Positions 6,238-14,581 of a DNA stretch of 34,472 bases are shown here, one piece after another. The stretch's first letter is position 1. Each line of letters begins with the position of its first letter. A model generated the notes under the pieces. That model did not search any database, was not told where the DNA came from, and saw nothing but the letters and a program-made list of their open reading frames with translations. The translations under genes and the position numbers were made by a program. Source of the stretch: Clostridia bacterium (GTDB taxonomy: Bacteria > Bacillota > Clostridia > Christensenellales > Aristaeellaceae); contig CAAGII010000013.1 of NCBI GenBank assembly GCA_900769875.1, forward strand, positions 1 through 34,472, written 5' to 3'.

Positions 6238-8026
6238 ACTGCAAAACCTCCTCCGGAATGCATTCCGGTTTTTCATCCCCTGTTGATGTAAACACCGCGC
6301 AGACAAGCACCGCTGTACCGGGGCGCAGGGTGCATGTAAGCGTGGGCAGCACCGTGCGCGGCTCGATCATGTTGGTGTTGGGCTCCGGGTGGATCACCGA
6401 CGCATGCTCGTAGCCCGCCAGTCCATAGATGCAGGACGTGCCGAAGGGGCCATGCGCCACCGCGGACACGCCCTCCGTCACGCACGCCGTGCGTACCCGC
6501 TCGCAGGGGCGCGCTCCGGCCTTGTCACGCGCCACGGCAAACGCCGCCTCCGCCGCCTCAATTTCACAATCCGTGCGGATGACGTGCCTGCGCACATGCC
6601 AGTGGCCATCCACAGGAATCAGCGCCGTGTCAATGCACACGCCCTCCATCGGCCGCCAGGTAAAGGTCACCTGCTGCTGCGTCACGGAAAAGGCGTCGCA
6701 TCCGCTCCGTCCGTGCCACAAATCCTTCCCTGCCCGCCTGACCACCAGCATGCTGTCGAACGCGCCCTTGCCAAGCGTGCTTGCCTCCTTGATGACGGAG
6801 AAGCCGAATCTGGTCGAATAGGCAAACTTCTCGTACTTCTCGTCCTCATGCATATGCTCCCATGCGTGATTGCCCGCGGTGTACGCCACCACCTGCCGGT
6901 TTTCATCGTCGCGGGTCATCAGGAGGCGCACCTCCTCGTCGCAGAAGCGCGCAGGCGGCGTGTAGGGCTTTTCCTCCGCCTGCCAGAAGGGATGCTCCTC
7001 ACCGAGCGCAAGCGCCACGAACACCTTCATGCCCCAGTAGGGAGAGCCGGGCGAATTGTAGCCCTCGGACGCGACCAGATTCGGATATCCGTAGCCGACC
7101 GTGAGGATACCCTCCCGGTCAAGGATCGGCATGGCCAGCCAGCTGCGCAGGTTGCGCAGCAGAAAGCCCTTGATCTGACCAAAGCCGATGGCTTCCGCCG
7201 TCACGCCCGCCAGCGCGCAAGCCGACCAGAAATCGCTCTGCGCGAAGCGGTAGGTCAGGCTGCGGCCATAGGGCAGCGCGCGCCCGTCGCGATCAAACCA
7301 GCAAGCAAAGCGCGGCATCATCAGCCTTGCACGCTCGCGGAAGCGTTCGCAGCGCTCCGGGTCGCGCTGTGCCATCACGCGGCTGTAGATGAGGCTGAAA
7401 AAGTGGAATGCCCAGATGGTGTAGTAGTCCCGCTGGGTCGGCGCGTCAAAGTACCAGCCGTCGCGGGTGTAGTGGGTTTCCAGCTCGTCAAGGTCAGCCT
7501 GAAGCATCGCCATGTCCGCTTCGCAGCCTGTGGTGAGGAAGCCCACGTTCACCATCACCCGGAAGAACTTCCAGTTGTTCCTGGGCATATCGTAGCGGTT
7601 GATCTGGTTCAGCCATGCATACAGATTGCGCCGCGCATCCTCCGGAAGCTCATGATAGAACCTGTCGGGCGCCAGCGCCATCCCCATGCCGTAGGTCGCC
7701 ATCTCGACCATGCGCTGATCGAAGGGGCCGATATCGCCCCAGTATTCGTCGCTGTCAGGATTGACGCCATTGACCATGCCCTTGCGCCACTCCTGCCAGA
7801 TCGGCTCGACCGCCTCCACCTTGCCCGCAAGCATCGCGATGATGGCAAACAGCACCCGCGAAAAGCCCTCCATCCCCGCGATGGCCTCGTCATAATGCGC
7901 CGTCGTCGCGGACAGCATGAGGCGGGATTTGCCGGGCGTGAGGTACTTCCTCACAGGCTGGATCAGCGCAAGCGCGGCGTCAATGACATCCTGCCGCGTC
8001 AAAAGCGGATTGTCCGCAAGATTCAT
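6227..8026 (-). CDS. DUF2264 protein, candidate GH154-like beta-glucuronidase
   Basis: The protein has 599 residues from ATG 8026, which follows GGAGGAGAG and overlaps the preceding stop by one base. The N-terminal two thirds are helical with DUF2264 landmarks: LMLSATTAHYDEAIAGMEGFSRVL, NNWKFFRVMVNVGFL, DGWYFDAPTQRDYYTIWAFHFFSL and LPYGRSLTYRFAQSDFW. The C-terminal third is a beta domain with HEDEKYEKFAYSTRFGFSV. No signal peptide is seen. From memory, some DUF2264 proteins are placed in CAZy family GH154, which includes beta-glucuronidases; I could not verify this here. The neighbours (lyase, GH88, beta-glucuronidase) fit that role. The DUF2264 call is firm; the activity is inference. Confidence 0.85.
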   Translation of the reverse strand: MNLADNPLLTRQDVIDAALALIQPVRKYLTPGKSRLMLSATTAHYDEAIAGMEGFSRVLFAIIAMLAGKVEAVEPIWQEWRKGMVNGVNPDSDEYWGDIGPFDQRMVEMATYGMGMALAPDRFYHELPEDARRNLYAWLNQINRYDMPRNNWKFFRVMVNVGFLTTGCEADMAMLQADLDELETHYTRDGWYFDAPTQRDYYTIWAFHFFSLIYSRVMAQRDPERCERFRERARLMMPRFACWFDRDGRALPYGRSLTYRFAQSDFWSACALAGVTAEAIGFGQIKGFLLRNLRSWLAMPILDREGILTVGYGYPNLVASEGYNSPGSPYWGMKVFVALALGEEHPFWQAEEKPYTPPARFCDEEVRLLMTRDDENRQVVAYTAGNHAWEHMHEDEKYEKFAYSTRFGFSVIKEASTLGKGAFDSMLVVRRAGKDLWHGRSGCDAFSVTQQQVTFTWRPMEGVCIDTALIPVDGHWHVRRHVIRTDCEIEAAEAAFAVARDKAGARPCERVRTACVTEGVSAVAHGPFGTSCIYGLAGYEHASVIHPEPNTNMIEPRTVLPTLTCTLRPGTAVLVCAVFTSTGDEKPECIPEEVLQYAQ

Positions 8027-9846
8027 CAAGCTTCTCTCCTCCCAAACGTAAAGACCGCGTGATGCGCCCCCGCGCGCTGGCCCGTGCAAGCCAGTCGCCA
8101 CAGACTGCCGGGGAAATTGCGCGCCATGCGCTCGTCACAAACAGGGATCTCCTCAACCTCAACCCGCATGTCCTGCGGCAAGCGCAGGCACACAGCGCCG
8201 GAATACACGCAATCGCCCTCCACCCGCGGCTTCTTGCGCAGCATGAACACCCATGTGACCGGCTGCGCGGCGGCAAGGAGAATGTCGTCCGTCACAGTCA
8301 GGCAGCCTTCCTGATCCAGAGAAAGCTCACGGAGCAGGCGCTCCACTCCGGCTTGCCTGGCGTATGCGGCCTTCATGTCCAGCCGCATGCCGTCATCCGT
8401 GCGCTCCACCTGGGTAGCGGCATGCTCACGCCCGGGCTGCTGCTCCATACCGCCGATCAGGGGCAGGTTGTGATTGCGGCTGCGAACATTCCACAGCTCG
8501 TACCGCCTGTCCGAGAAGGTCTTTGCGGTGTAGATCATATTGCCCGCATCCACCACGGCCGGCTCGCCGCGGACATAGAGCATGAAGGAGCCCACGTCGT
8601 TGTGGTTGTGGCTTTCGCCATTGTGGCCGCCCTTGGCGGCAAGGATCATGCCGCCGCGCTCCAGTACGCGCAGCTGCAGATCCGGCAGCCACACATCGCG
8701 CGGGGGCAGCACGGACGATTGCGCCTTCGCCACGGGGTGGAACAGTTCCTTGAGCAGCCGCCAGAGCTGGGGCGTATCGCTCAGCTGCTCCGCCGCGTCG
8801 CCGCGCATGGCGGCGCCCATGGCGACAAGCCGCGCGTCGTGAAGCTGCTCGCCCGCGTACTGCAGACGCTCGCCGGCAAGAAACGGCCGCGCGTCGCAAT
8901 CGGCAAAGTTGACAAACCATCCGTTTTCCAGCTGAACCTTTGCCGGGAAAGACACGATGCCTGCAAGCTTCTCATTGTCCCAGAAGGTCATCGCGCCGCC
9001 GGTGACGCTATCAAGCAGCTCCAGGCAATCCAGCAGCGCGCCGCCCGCCATATTCCAGTAGCCCGCGCCCTCATCGCAGCCGCCGTCCTGCGGAAGCACC
9101 GCGATATAGCGGTCAAGCATGCGGCAGGCACGCTCCAGCAGCTCGGCAAGCATGCGCCTGTCGCACAGCTGCAGCGTCGCGGTCAGCATGACGTTGGATA
9201 CGATCCACGGCGTCCAGTTGCACAGATCATGGCGGATCATGCCCATCCACCAGAAATCGTCGCGCTGCATGAAGGGCGCAAGAATGCGCCGGTCGATTTC
9301 ATCCGCCACGCGCCGCCTGACAAGCGGCGCAACGCGGTCAAGGCGCTCTCCAAGCATGGCGCAGATGAGTGAGAGAATCATGCCCGTCTGCGCCGCGAAC
9401 AGGTCGATATAGGGATTGCGCGGATCGGGCAGCGGGTGCTCCGCGGCGGGTCTCGCGCCCTCATGCGCGGAGCCGTTGTGCGCACTGATGACCCACGTTG
9501 TCTCCTCCAGAATGCACCAGAGCCCGTCAATCACGCTGTCAAGGTCGTCGTCGCCGCCTGAAACGCAGCAGCCGAGAAACGCCGCGCACAGCTTTCTGCG
9601 GCGAAGGAAGTACGGATCCTCATACGCCCTTCGGCTGCCGGAGCGGACGAAGGCCATAAACTGCGTCGCCGTCAGCATGGGATAAGGCACCTCGCGGTAC
9701 CTTTGCGCAAGCGCCATGAGCGACGCGCGCGTATCTGCCGGCAGCGCATCCCACGCCGCGCGGTCATCCGCGGACGGAAAAGGGCAGTCCGCCATGCCCT
9801 TCATCAGATTGATCAGCGGATGCTCATCAAGATAGCTTCCAAGCAC
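8026..9846 (-). CDS. Heparinase II/III-like polysaccharide lyase, cytoplasmic
   Basis: I chose GTG 9846 because AAAGGGG precedes it by 9 nt and it lies 38 bp after the permease stop. An ATG at 9939 would overlap the permease by 55 bp. This gives 606 residues. Residues about 1-370 form an alpha-toroid with conserved N210-W (LCNWTPWIVSN) and DEGAGYW at 258-264. Residues 371-606 form a beta-sandwich with GGHNGESHNHNDVGSF (406-421), holding the histidines typical of heparinase II/III-like lyases. Such enzymes cleave uronate-containing chains by beta-elimination. No signal peptide exists, so it probably acts on imported oligosaccharides, as oligo-lyases do. The substrate (glycosaminoglycan, alginate-like or other uronate glycan) cannot be told from sequence. 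Confidence 0.88.
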   Translation of the reverse strand: MLGSYLDEHPLINLMKGMADCPFPSADDRAAWDALPADTRASLMALAQRYREVPYPMLTATQFMAFVRSGSRRAYEDPYFLRRRKLCAAFLGCCVSGGDDDLDSVIDGLWCILEETTWVISAHNGSAHEGARPAAEHPLPDPRNPYIDLFAAQTGMILSLICAMLGERLDRVAPLVRRRVADEIDRRILAPFMQRDDFWWMGMIRHDLCNWTPWIVSNVMLTATLQLCDRRMLAELLERACRMLDRYIAVLPQDGGCDEGAGYWNMAGGALLDCLELLDSVTGGAMTFWDNEKLAGIVSFPAKVQLENGWFVNFADCDARPFLAGERLQYAGEQLHDARLVAMGAAMRGDAAEQLSDTPQLWRLLKELFHPVAKAQSSVLPPRDVWLPDLQLRVLERGGMILAAKGGHNGESHNHNDVGSFMLYVRGEPAVVDAGNMIYTAKTFSDRRYELWNVRSRNHNLPLIGGMEQQPGREHAATQVERTDDGMRLDMKAAYARQAGVERLLRELSLDQEGCLTVTDDILLAAAQPVTWVFMLRKKPRVEGDCVYSGAVCLRLPQDMRVEVEEIPVCDERMARNFPGSLWRLACTGQRAGAHHAVFTFGRREA

Positions 9847-9884
9847 AGGGACTGCCCCTTTCGGTATGGATTGCAGATACTGCG

Positions 9885-10748
9885 TCAGCCCTTCAGACCG
9901 GAGGTCGCAATGCCCTCGATGAAGTACTTCTGCAGGCACAGGAACACAATGGACACGGGAATCAGCGAGACCACGGACGCCGCCATGATCAGATGATAGT
10001 CGCTCGAATTCTCCTGAATGAAACGGCGCAGACCGACCTGCACCGTCTTGACCGCGTCATGGGACAGGTAGATCATGGGGCCCATGTAGTCATTCCAGGT
10101 GCCGACGAAGGTGAAGATGACCAGCGTGGCAATCGCGGCCTTGGACAGGGGCAGCATGATGCGCGCCCAGATGCCGTACTCGGACAGGCCGTCGATACGC
10201 GCGGCTTCGCAAAGCTCGGTGGGAATGCCCTGATAGAACTGACGCATCAGGAACACACCGAAGGCGGAGAACGCCTGCAGCACCATGATGGCCGCCAGAT
10301 TGTCATACAGGCCAAAGGCGCGCATCTCAATAAACTGCGGGATCATGTATGTCTGCCACGGCACTGCGATGGTCGCGATGTAGCACAGGAAGAGCGTATC
10401 GCGGCCGCGGAAATGCAGCTTGGCAAACGCGTATGCCGCAAAGGAGGAGGTCACGGTCTGAATCAGCGTCACGCTCACGGCCACGATGGCGGTGTTCCTG
10501 AAGAAGGTGAGCATGGGCACCTTGGTCCAGATGACCACATAGTTCTCCCAGTGGAAGGTTTCGGGAATCCACCTCATCGGGAATGCGAACACCTCGCGGT
10601 CCAGCTTCAGAGAGGAGGAGAGCATCCACACAAAGGGGATCAGCGTGAAGATCGCCAGCGCAATCAGCACGATGTAGAGCACCACGGTGCCCAGCTTCTG
10701 CAGCGCCTTGTTGTCCTTGCGGACGGATTTGAGGGTGTAGGTGGACAT
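9885..10748 (-). CDS. CUT1 sugar ABC transporter permease (MalG-type)
   Basis: This 287-residue inner-membrane protein has six predicted helices, the first at about 22-44 (VVLYIVLIALAIFTLIPFVWML). The cytoplasmic EAA loop reads EAARIDGLSEYGIWARIMLPLS, where the shared ATPase docks, and the end YFIEGIATSGLKG is typical of MalG-like subunits. It is the third gene of the glycan operon, 18 bp after the partner permease, with AGGAGG before ATG 10748. It should import uronate-containing oligosaccharides for the enzymes encoded directly downstream. Confidence 0.94.
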   Translation of the reverse strand: MSTYTLKSVRKDNKALQKLGTVVLYIVLIALAIFTLIPFVWMLSSSLKLDREVFAFPMRWIPETFHWENYVVIWTKVPMLTFFRNTAIVAVSVTLIQTVTSSFAAYAFAKLHFRGRDTLFLCYIATIAVPWQTYMIPQFIEMRAFGLYDNLAAIMVLQAFSAFGVFLMRQFYQGIPTELCEAARIDGLSEYGIWARIMLPLSKAAIATLVIFTFVGTWNDYMGPMIYLSHDAVKTVQVGLRRFIQENSSDYHLIMAASVVSLIPVSIVFLCLQKYFIEGIATSGLKG

Positions 10749-10766
10749 ACGCTTCCGCCTCCTTTC

Positions 10767-11762
10767 TTAGTCCTTCGCGAATTTGTTTTCCATGCTGAAC
10801 TGGATCACGGTCACCAGCAGCACGATGACCAGCAGCACCATGGCGATGGCGTTGGCCGTGCCGTACTTGAACTGCACAAACGCGGTATCGTAGATGTAGG
10901 TCACCAGCATTTTGGTCGCACGGCCGGGGCCGCCGCCGGTCATGATGGCGACCGTGTCATAGATCTTGAAGCAGCCGATGATGAGCATGATGGAGGCGAA
11001 GAAGGTCGTGGGGCGCAGCTGCGGCAGCGTCACGTTCCAGAACTGCTGCCACTTGTTGGCGCCGTCCACCGTCGCCGCCTCGTAGAGCTCACGCGGCACG
11101 CCCTGCAGCGCAGCCAGATAGATGACCATGTAGTAGCCCATGCTGCGCCACACGCTCACGAGGATGATGGCCCACATGGCCATGGTGGAGTCCGCCGTCC
11201 AGCTCTTGTTGAAGGTGCCGCCAAGGCTCATGATGATCTGGTTGATGGGGCCGTCCTTCATCAGCATGAAGTTCCAGCACACGCAGATCGCGACCATGGA
11301 CGCCACATAGGGGAAGAAGTAAATGGCGCGGAACGCCACGGCGCCCTTCACCGCACGGTTGAGCACCAGCGCCAGCGCGATGGAGCAGACAAGCGTCAGC
11401 GGCACGGTAACGACCGTATAGAACACGGTGTTCTTGAGCGCGATGCCAAGGTCAACGCGGCTGAAGAAGTAGTTCAAGCCCTCAAAGAAGCCGCCTTCGG
11501 CCATCTTGGAGGCAACCTTTGCGGTCTTGAAGATCTCCGCATAGTTGGCAAGACCCACCCACTGAGCGCCGACCAGCGAGCCGGTTTTGGTTTCCATCAG
11601 CGACATGAACACGGACATGACCACAGGGATCAGCGTGAAAATGAAGAAACCAATGAAGTTCGGGGCAATGAACGACAGCGCGACCAGCGTATTCCGGCGT
11701 TCAAGGCGGCCCATTCTGCTCCTTCCGGGCTGCCTTTGTGCAGCCGCCGCTTTCTGTGCCAT
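10767..11762 (-). CDS. CUT1 sugar ABC transporter permease (MalF-type)
   Basis: The 331-residue protein starts with a basic tail, then a first helix at about 27-52 (LVALSFIAPNFIGFFIFTLIPVVMS). The EAA loop EAATVDGANKWQQFWNVTLPQL lies at about 230. It pairs with the MalG-type subunit encoded next to form the channel. AAAGGAG precedes ATG 11762. A strong hairpin (11820-11851) separates it from the solute-binding protein gene. No ATPase gene exists in the operon; Firmicute CUT1 systems commonly share one MsmX/MsmK-type ATPase encoded elsewhere. Confidence 0.94.
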   Translation of the reverse strand: MAQKAAAAQRQPGRSRMGRLERRNTLVALSFIAPNFIGFFIFTLIPVVMSVFMSLMETKTGSLVGAQWVGLANYAEIFKTAKVASKMAEGGFFEGLNYFFSRVDLGIALKNTVFYTVVTVPLTLVCSIALALVLNRAVKGAVAFRAIYFFPYVASMVAICVCWNFMLMKDGPINQIIMSLGGTFNKSWTADSTMAMWAIILVSVWRSMGYYMVIYLAALQGVPRELYEAATVDGANKWQQFWNVTLPQLRPTTFFASIMLIIGCFKIYDTVAIMTGGGPGRATKMLVTYIYDTAFVQFKYGTANAIAMVLLVIVLLVTVIQFSMENKFAKD

Positions 11763-11819
11763 GGTGATCTGCTCCTTTCTGGCTGCGGGTGCTCCGGCAT
11801 GACCGCAGCCCCGAAATAA

Positions 11820-11851
11820 GGCGGGAATGGCGAGTGATCGCCATTCCCGCC
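11820..11851 (-). terminator. Intercistronic hairpin (attenuator) after solute-binding protein 1
   Basis: Positions 11820-11833 and 11838-11851 form a perfect 14-bp stem with a four-base loop. Only a weak T-rich tail (ttattt) follows on the minus strand, so partial termination or mRNA 3'-end protection is likely. Confidence 0.75.
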
Positions 11852-11881
11852 CTTTGTGGTACTTGACACATGGATGAGGAA

Positions 11882-13126
11882 TTACTTGCCCAGCAGCTCC
11901 TGCACGCGCTCGTTCATTTCCTCGATGCCTTCCTCAATGGACAGCTCGCGAGTCTTGATCGCGGAGTGCTCCTCGCCCAGAATGGAGGAGATGGCGGAAG
12001 CGTTGGGATCGCCGGGGATCTCGATGGCCACATAGCTGGGCAGCAGCGCGGCCTTGCTGGTTTCATCCTGCGGGAAGCCCTCGGCGGAGGCCATCACAGC
12101 CGCGACGCCCTCGGACACCCACGCGGGACGGTTGCCGGTAGAAGCGGTCACCTTGGAGCCTTCCTCGCCGCACAGCCAGGCGATGTAATCCCAGGCAGCG
12201 TCGGGGTTCTTGGCCTTCTTGTTGATCATGGCGCCGGTCAGGCTGCCGAAGGTGGAGCCGGCCTTGACGCCCTCGGCATGAGGCACAGCAGTGATGCCCC
12301 AGTCGGTCACGTTGTAGGAGCCGCTCTTGATGTTGTCAATCAGGGTCGCCACATACCAGTAGCCCATGGGCAGCATGCCGATGTTGCCGTTGCCGAAGGC
12401 GCCGGAGTAGTGCAGGCCGGAAGCGGTGATCTCAGTGTAGGGCATGCAGGCGCCCGCGTCCTCCAGATCCTGGAAGAGCTGATAGAAGTAGGCGAAGTCA
12501 GAGTATTCGCCGTCCACCATGGTGTTCACGCCGTCGCACACAGTCCAGTTCACGGAGCAGGACAGCCAGGTGTGGTTGTGAGCGCCGTACACGCCGTTGC
12601 CGGAGAGAGCGATGGCCTTTTCCTTGTACTCTTCCCAGGTCATGTCGTTGGTGGGATAGGCAATGCCCGCGTTGTCAAACAGGGTCTTGTTGTAGAACAG
12701 CACCCAGAAGTCGGAGCGGAAGGGCAGGGCGACCTGCTGGCCGTCATAGTTGTAGTTGGTCTCCATGCCCACATAGCCGGACACGTCGTAGTTGCTGGCA
12801 GCCATGTAATCGTTCAGGCTCATGGCATAGCCGGCGTCGTTCCAGTTCATCAGGCCGGGGATGGTCTTAATCATGAAGATGTCGCTGGTGTCGCCGGCAG
12901 CCAGCATGGCGCCGACCTTGATGTCGTAATCCTGAGAGGAGACGTCGATGTACTCGATCTTCACGCCAGGATGGGAGGCCTCATAGGCTTCCTTCTGCGC
13001 GGTGAGGTAGCCGGTGGTGTTCACGTCCCACGCCACGATGGTCAGTGTGACGTCCTCGGCGGCGGCGAAGCTCATCACGGACAGAGCCATGATCACAGAC
13101 AGCGCCAGAGCAAGCAGCTTTTTCAT
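11882..13126 (-). CDS. Extracellular sugar-binding protein (family 1) of the glycan operon
   Basis: This 414-residue protein is the first gene of the seven-gene operon. Residues 1-23 are a signal peptide (MKKLLALALSVIMALSVMSF) ending in AAAED, a signal peptidase I type site with no lipobox cysteine. The mature part shows the cluster 1 binding-protein pattern: TLTIVAWDVNT, AYEASHPGVKIEYIDVSSQDYDIKVGAMLAAGDTSDIFMI, then LPFRSDFWVLFYNKTLFDNAGI and TWEEYKEKAIAL. It should capture an oligosaccharide outside the membrane and hand it to the permeases. AAGGAGGG precedes ATG 13126. A perfect promoter lies at 13247-13275. In Gram-positives these proteins are usually lipid-anchored, so the missing cysteine is odd. 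Confidence 0.94.
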   Translation of the reverse strand: MKKLLALALSVIMALSVMSFAAAEDVTLTIVAWDVNTTGYLTAQKEAYEASHPGVKIEYIDVSSQDYDIKVGAMLAAGDTSDIFMIKTIPGLMNWNDAGYAMSLNDYMAASNYDVSGYVGMETNYNYDGQQVALPFRSDFWVLFYNKTLFDNAGIAYPTNDMTWEEYKEKAIALSGNGVYGAHNHTWLSCSVNWTVCDGVNTMVDGEYSDFAYFYQLFQDLEDAGACMPYTEITASGLHYSGAFGNGNIGMLPMGYWYVATLIDNIKSGSYNVTDWGITAVPHAEGVKAGSTFGSLTGAMINKKAKNPDAAWDYIAWLCGEEGSKVTASTGNRPAWVSEGVAAVMASAEGFPQDETSKAALLPSYVAIEIPGDPNASAISSILGEEHSAIKTRELSIEEGIEEMNERVQELLGK

Positions 13127-13246
13127 ACGTGGATTCCCTCCTTGTTCTTTATCAATACGGACAGCATCGTCCGCTTGATCCGTTTCCGTAAGCCTTCGTC
13201 AATAATGGAAGCATTTTCATTTTTGTTCCATTTCTTTCACGCCATC

Positions 13247-13275
13247 ATTATACAATTCCCTGCCCTGCATGTCAA
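13247..13275 (-). promoter_or_regulatory. Consensus promoter of the seven-gene glycan operon
   Basis: On the minus strand, TTGACA (13275-13270), a 17-bp spacer and TATAAT (13252-13247): a perfect sigma-70 consensus. Such a strong promoter would need repression or catabolite control to be regulated. Confidence 0.85.
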
Positions 13276-13331
13276 TATATTTTTTGAAATTTTCCATTTG
13301 CAACATGAATCTGCAGCGCTTGCGGATCAGA

Positions 13332-13350
13332 TTTGTAAACGACTTACAAA
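13332..13350. promoter_or_regulatory. Inverted repeat, candidate LacI-family operator
   Basis: TTTGTAA-ACGAC-TTACAAA has perfect 7-bp arms with a central CG, in the style of LacI-family operators. It lies upstream of both divergent promoters, next to a lacI gene. Binding is inference. Confidence 0.5.
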
Positions 13351-13376
13351 ATTCCGCTGAAAAATCCCCTTTTCTC

Positions 13377-13405
13377 TTGAAACTTGCTTTCACAGCTGGT
13401 ATAAT
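13377..13405 (+). promoter_or_regulatory. Promoter of lacI-uidA-bcp
   Basis: TTGAAA (13377-13382), a 17-bp spacer and TATAAT (13400-13405), about 40 bp before the GTG start of lacI. Confidence 0.8.
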
Positions 13406-13447
13406 GATTCCAACAATGGGGCGCAAAGCCGGAGGGGCGGGATCCGC

Positions 13448-14527
13448 GTGACAGACAAACAGCCGACCATCTACGACGTAGCCAGAGAGGCGGGCGTATC
13501 CATCGCGACTGTGTCGCGCGTGATGTCCGGTGGGAGCGCCAGCGCCAAATCGCGCGCAAGGGTGGAGGAAGCCATTGCGCGGCTGCGCTACTATCCCAGC
13601 CAGTCGGCGCGGGGGCTTGAGAAGCGGGAGACACGCACCTTCGCGCTGGTGGTGACAGACCTCATCAATCCCTACTACACCGCCCTGTGCGCCGGCGCGG
13701 AGGCCGAGGCGGCCCGGCTTGGCTACAGCCTGCAGGTGTACTGCACCACCGGCGGGCGGCAAAGCGTGCTTTCCCGCCTGCTGCAGCATCCGGTCGACGG
13801 CGCGGTGCTTGTGGGCGGCTTTATCGAAGACAGCGACGCAAGCTTTCCGCCCTCCGATCATCAGGAGGTCAGGGATGCGATCCTCAAAAGCTCGCTCGCG
13901 CTGCACAAGGCCATGCCGCTTGTGACCATTGGACCGCCCATTGAGGGGCTGAGCTGTGTCAACATCACCTCCGACCTGAGCCTGAGCATCCGCAAGAGCA
14001 TATCGCACCTGAACACGCTCGGTCACCGGCGCATTGCGTTCATCGGGGGCAGCGCGTCGGTGCGCTCTGCGACCATCCGCGAGAGCGCCTTCTTCCAGGA
14101 AATGGAGGCGCGCGGGCTTCCGCCCCTTCACGATACACGCACGGAAACGGGCTTTACCCCGCAGGCGGGCGAGCTGTGCGTAACCAAGCTGTTCGCAAGG
14201 GTCGATCCTGCGCAGCGCCCCACTGCCCTGATTGCCATTAACGATCTGGTCGCCATGGGCGCGCTGCACCAGCTCAAGCGCATGGGTCTGCGCGTACCGG
14301 AGGATGTGGCGCTGATTGGCTGCGACAACCAGTTCTTCACGCCGTTCCTGAACCCATCGCTGACCACCGTGGATCTGCACCCCTTCGACCACGGGCAGTG
14401 CGCCATCAGCGAGCTGGCCGCCATCTGCAGCGGCAGCGAATCCCTCGCCTTCAGCCAGATCCGCGAATGCAGCCTCATCGTGCGCGAAAGCTGCGGCGCG
14501 GCTCTTGGCGTACGCAGCTTTGACTGA
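13448..14527 (+). CDS. LacI-family transcriptional regulator
   Basis: The 359-residue protein begins at GTG 13448, which follows GGAGGGG by about 10 nt. Residues 7-29 (TIYDVAREAGVSIATVSRVMSG) are the LacI helix-turn-helix, with a hinge near YYPSQSARGL at 50-60. The rest is a periplasmic-binding-like sensor with ALVVTDLINPYY, DGAVLVGGF, HLNTLGHRRIAFIGG, ALIAINDLVAMGAL and ALIGCDNQFFTPFLNPSLTTVD. It should bind a sugar effector, probably a uronate derivative, and control the divergent glycan operon and its own operon with the beta-glucuronidase gene 54 bp downstream. Effector and targets are inferred from position only. Confidence 0.93.
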   Translation: MTDKQPTIYDVAREAGVSIATVSRVMSGGSASAKSRARVEEAIARLRYYPSQSARGLEKRETRTFALVVTDLINPYYTALCAGAEAEAARLGYSLQVYCTTGGRQSVLSRLLQHPVDGAVLVGGFIEDSDASFPPSDHQEVRDAILKSSLALHKAMPLVTIGPPIEGLSCVNITSDLSLSIRKSISHLNTLGHRRIAFIGGSASVRSATIRESAFFQEMEARGLPPLHDTRTETGFTPQAGELCVTKLFARVDPAQRPTALIAINDLVAMGALHQLKRMGLRVPEDVALIGCDNQFFTPFLNPSLTTVDLHPFDHGQCAISELAAICSGSESLAFSQIRECSLIVRESCGAALGVRSFD

Positions 14528-14581
14528 ACGCAGACCTGCCCGCCGGACGATACGGTATTCATATGAAAGGAAGGATACGCC

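Larger units (their letters stand above)
13127..13447. other. Divergent regulatory region between the glycan operon and lacI
   Basis: The region contains no gene. It holds a minus-strand promoter (13247-13275), a plus-strand promoter (13377-13405) and, between them, an inverted repeat (13332-13350). The minus-strand leader is about 115 nt long and I see no riboswitch-like fold in it. Confidence 0.75.

Noticed and set aside
4282..6291. A 669-codon plus-strand open frame opposite the discoidin and GH88 genes
   Set aside because: It is a GC-rich antisense shadow with low-complexity Arg/Ala/His-rich protein, no ribosome site and no family motifs, whereas the minus strand has clear enzymes.
9993..11819. 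A 608-codon plus-strand open frame opposite the permease genes
   Set aside because: The His/Asp/Gly-rich translation is typical of antisense reading of membrane-protein codons; the minus strand carries two firm permeases.
11870..13360. A 496-codon plus-strand open frame opposite the first binding protein
   Set aside because: Shadow frame; Gly/Val/His repeats and no start signal.
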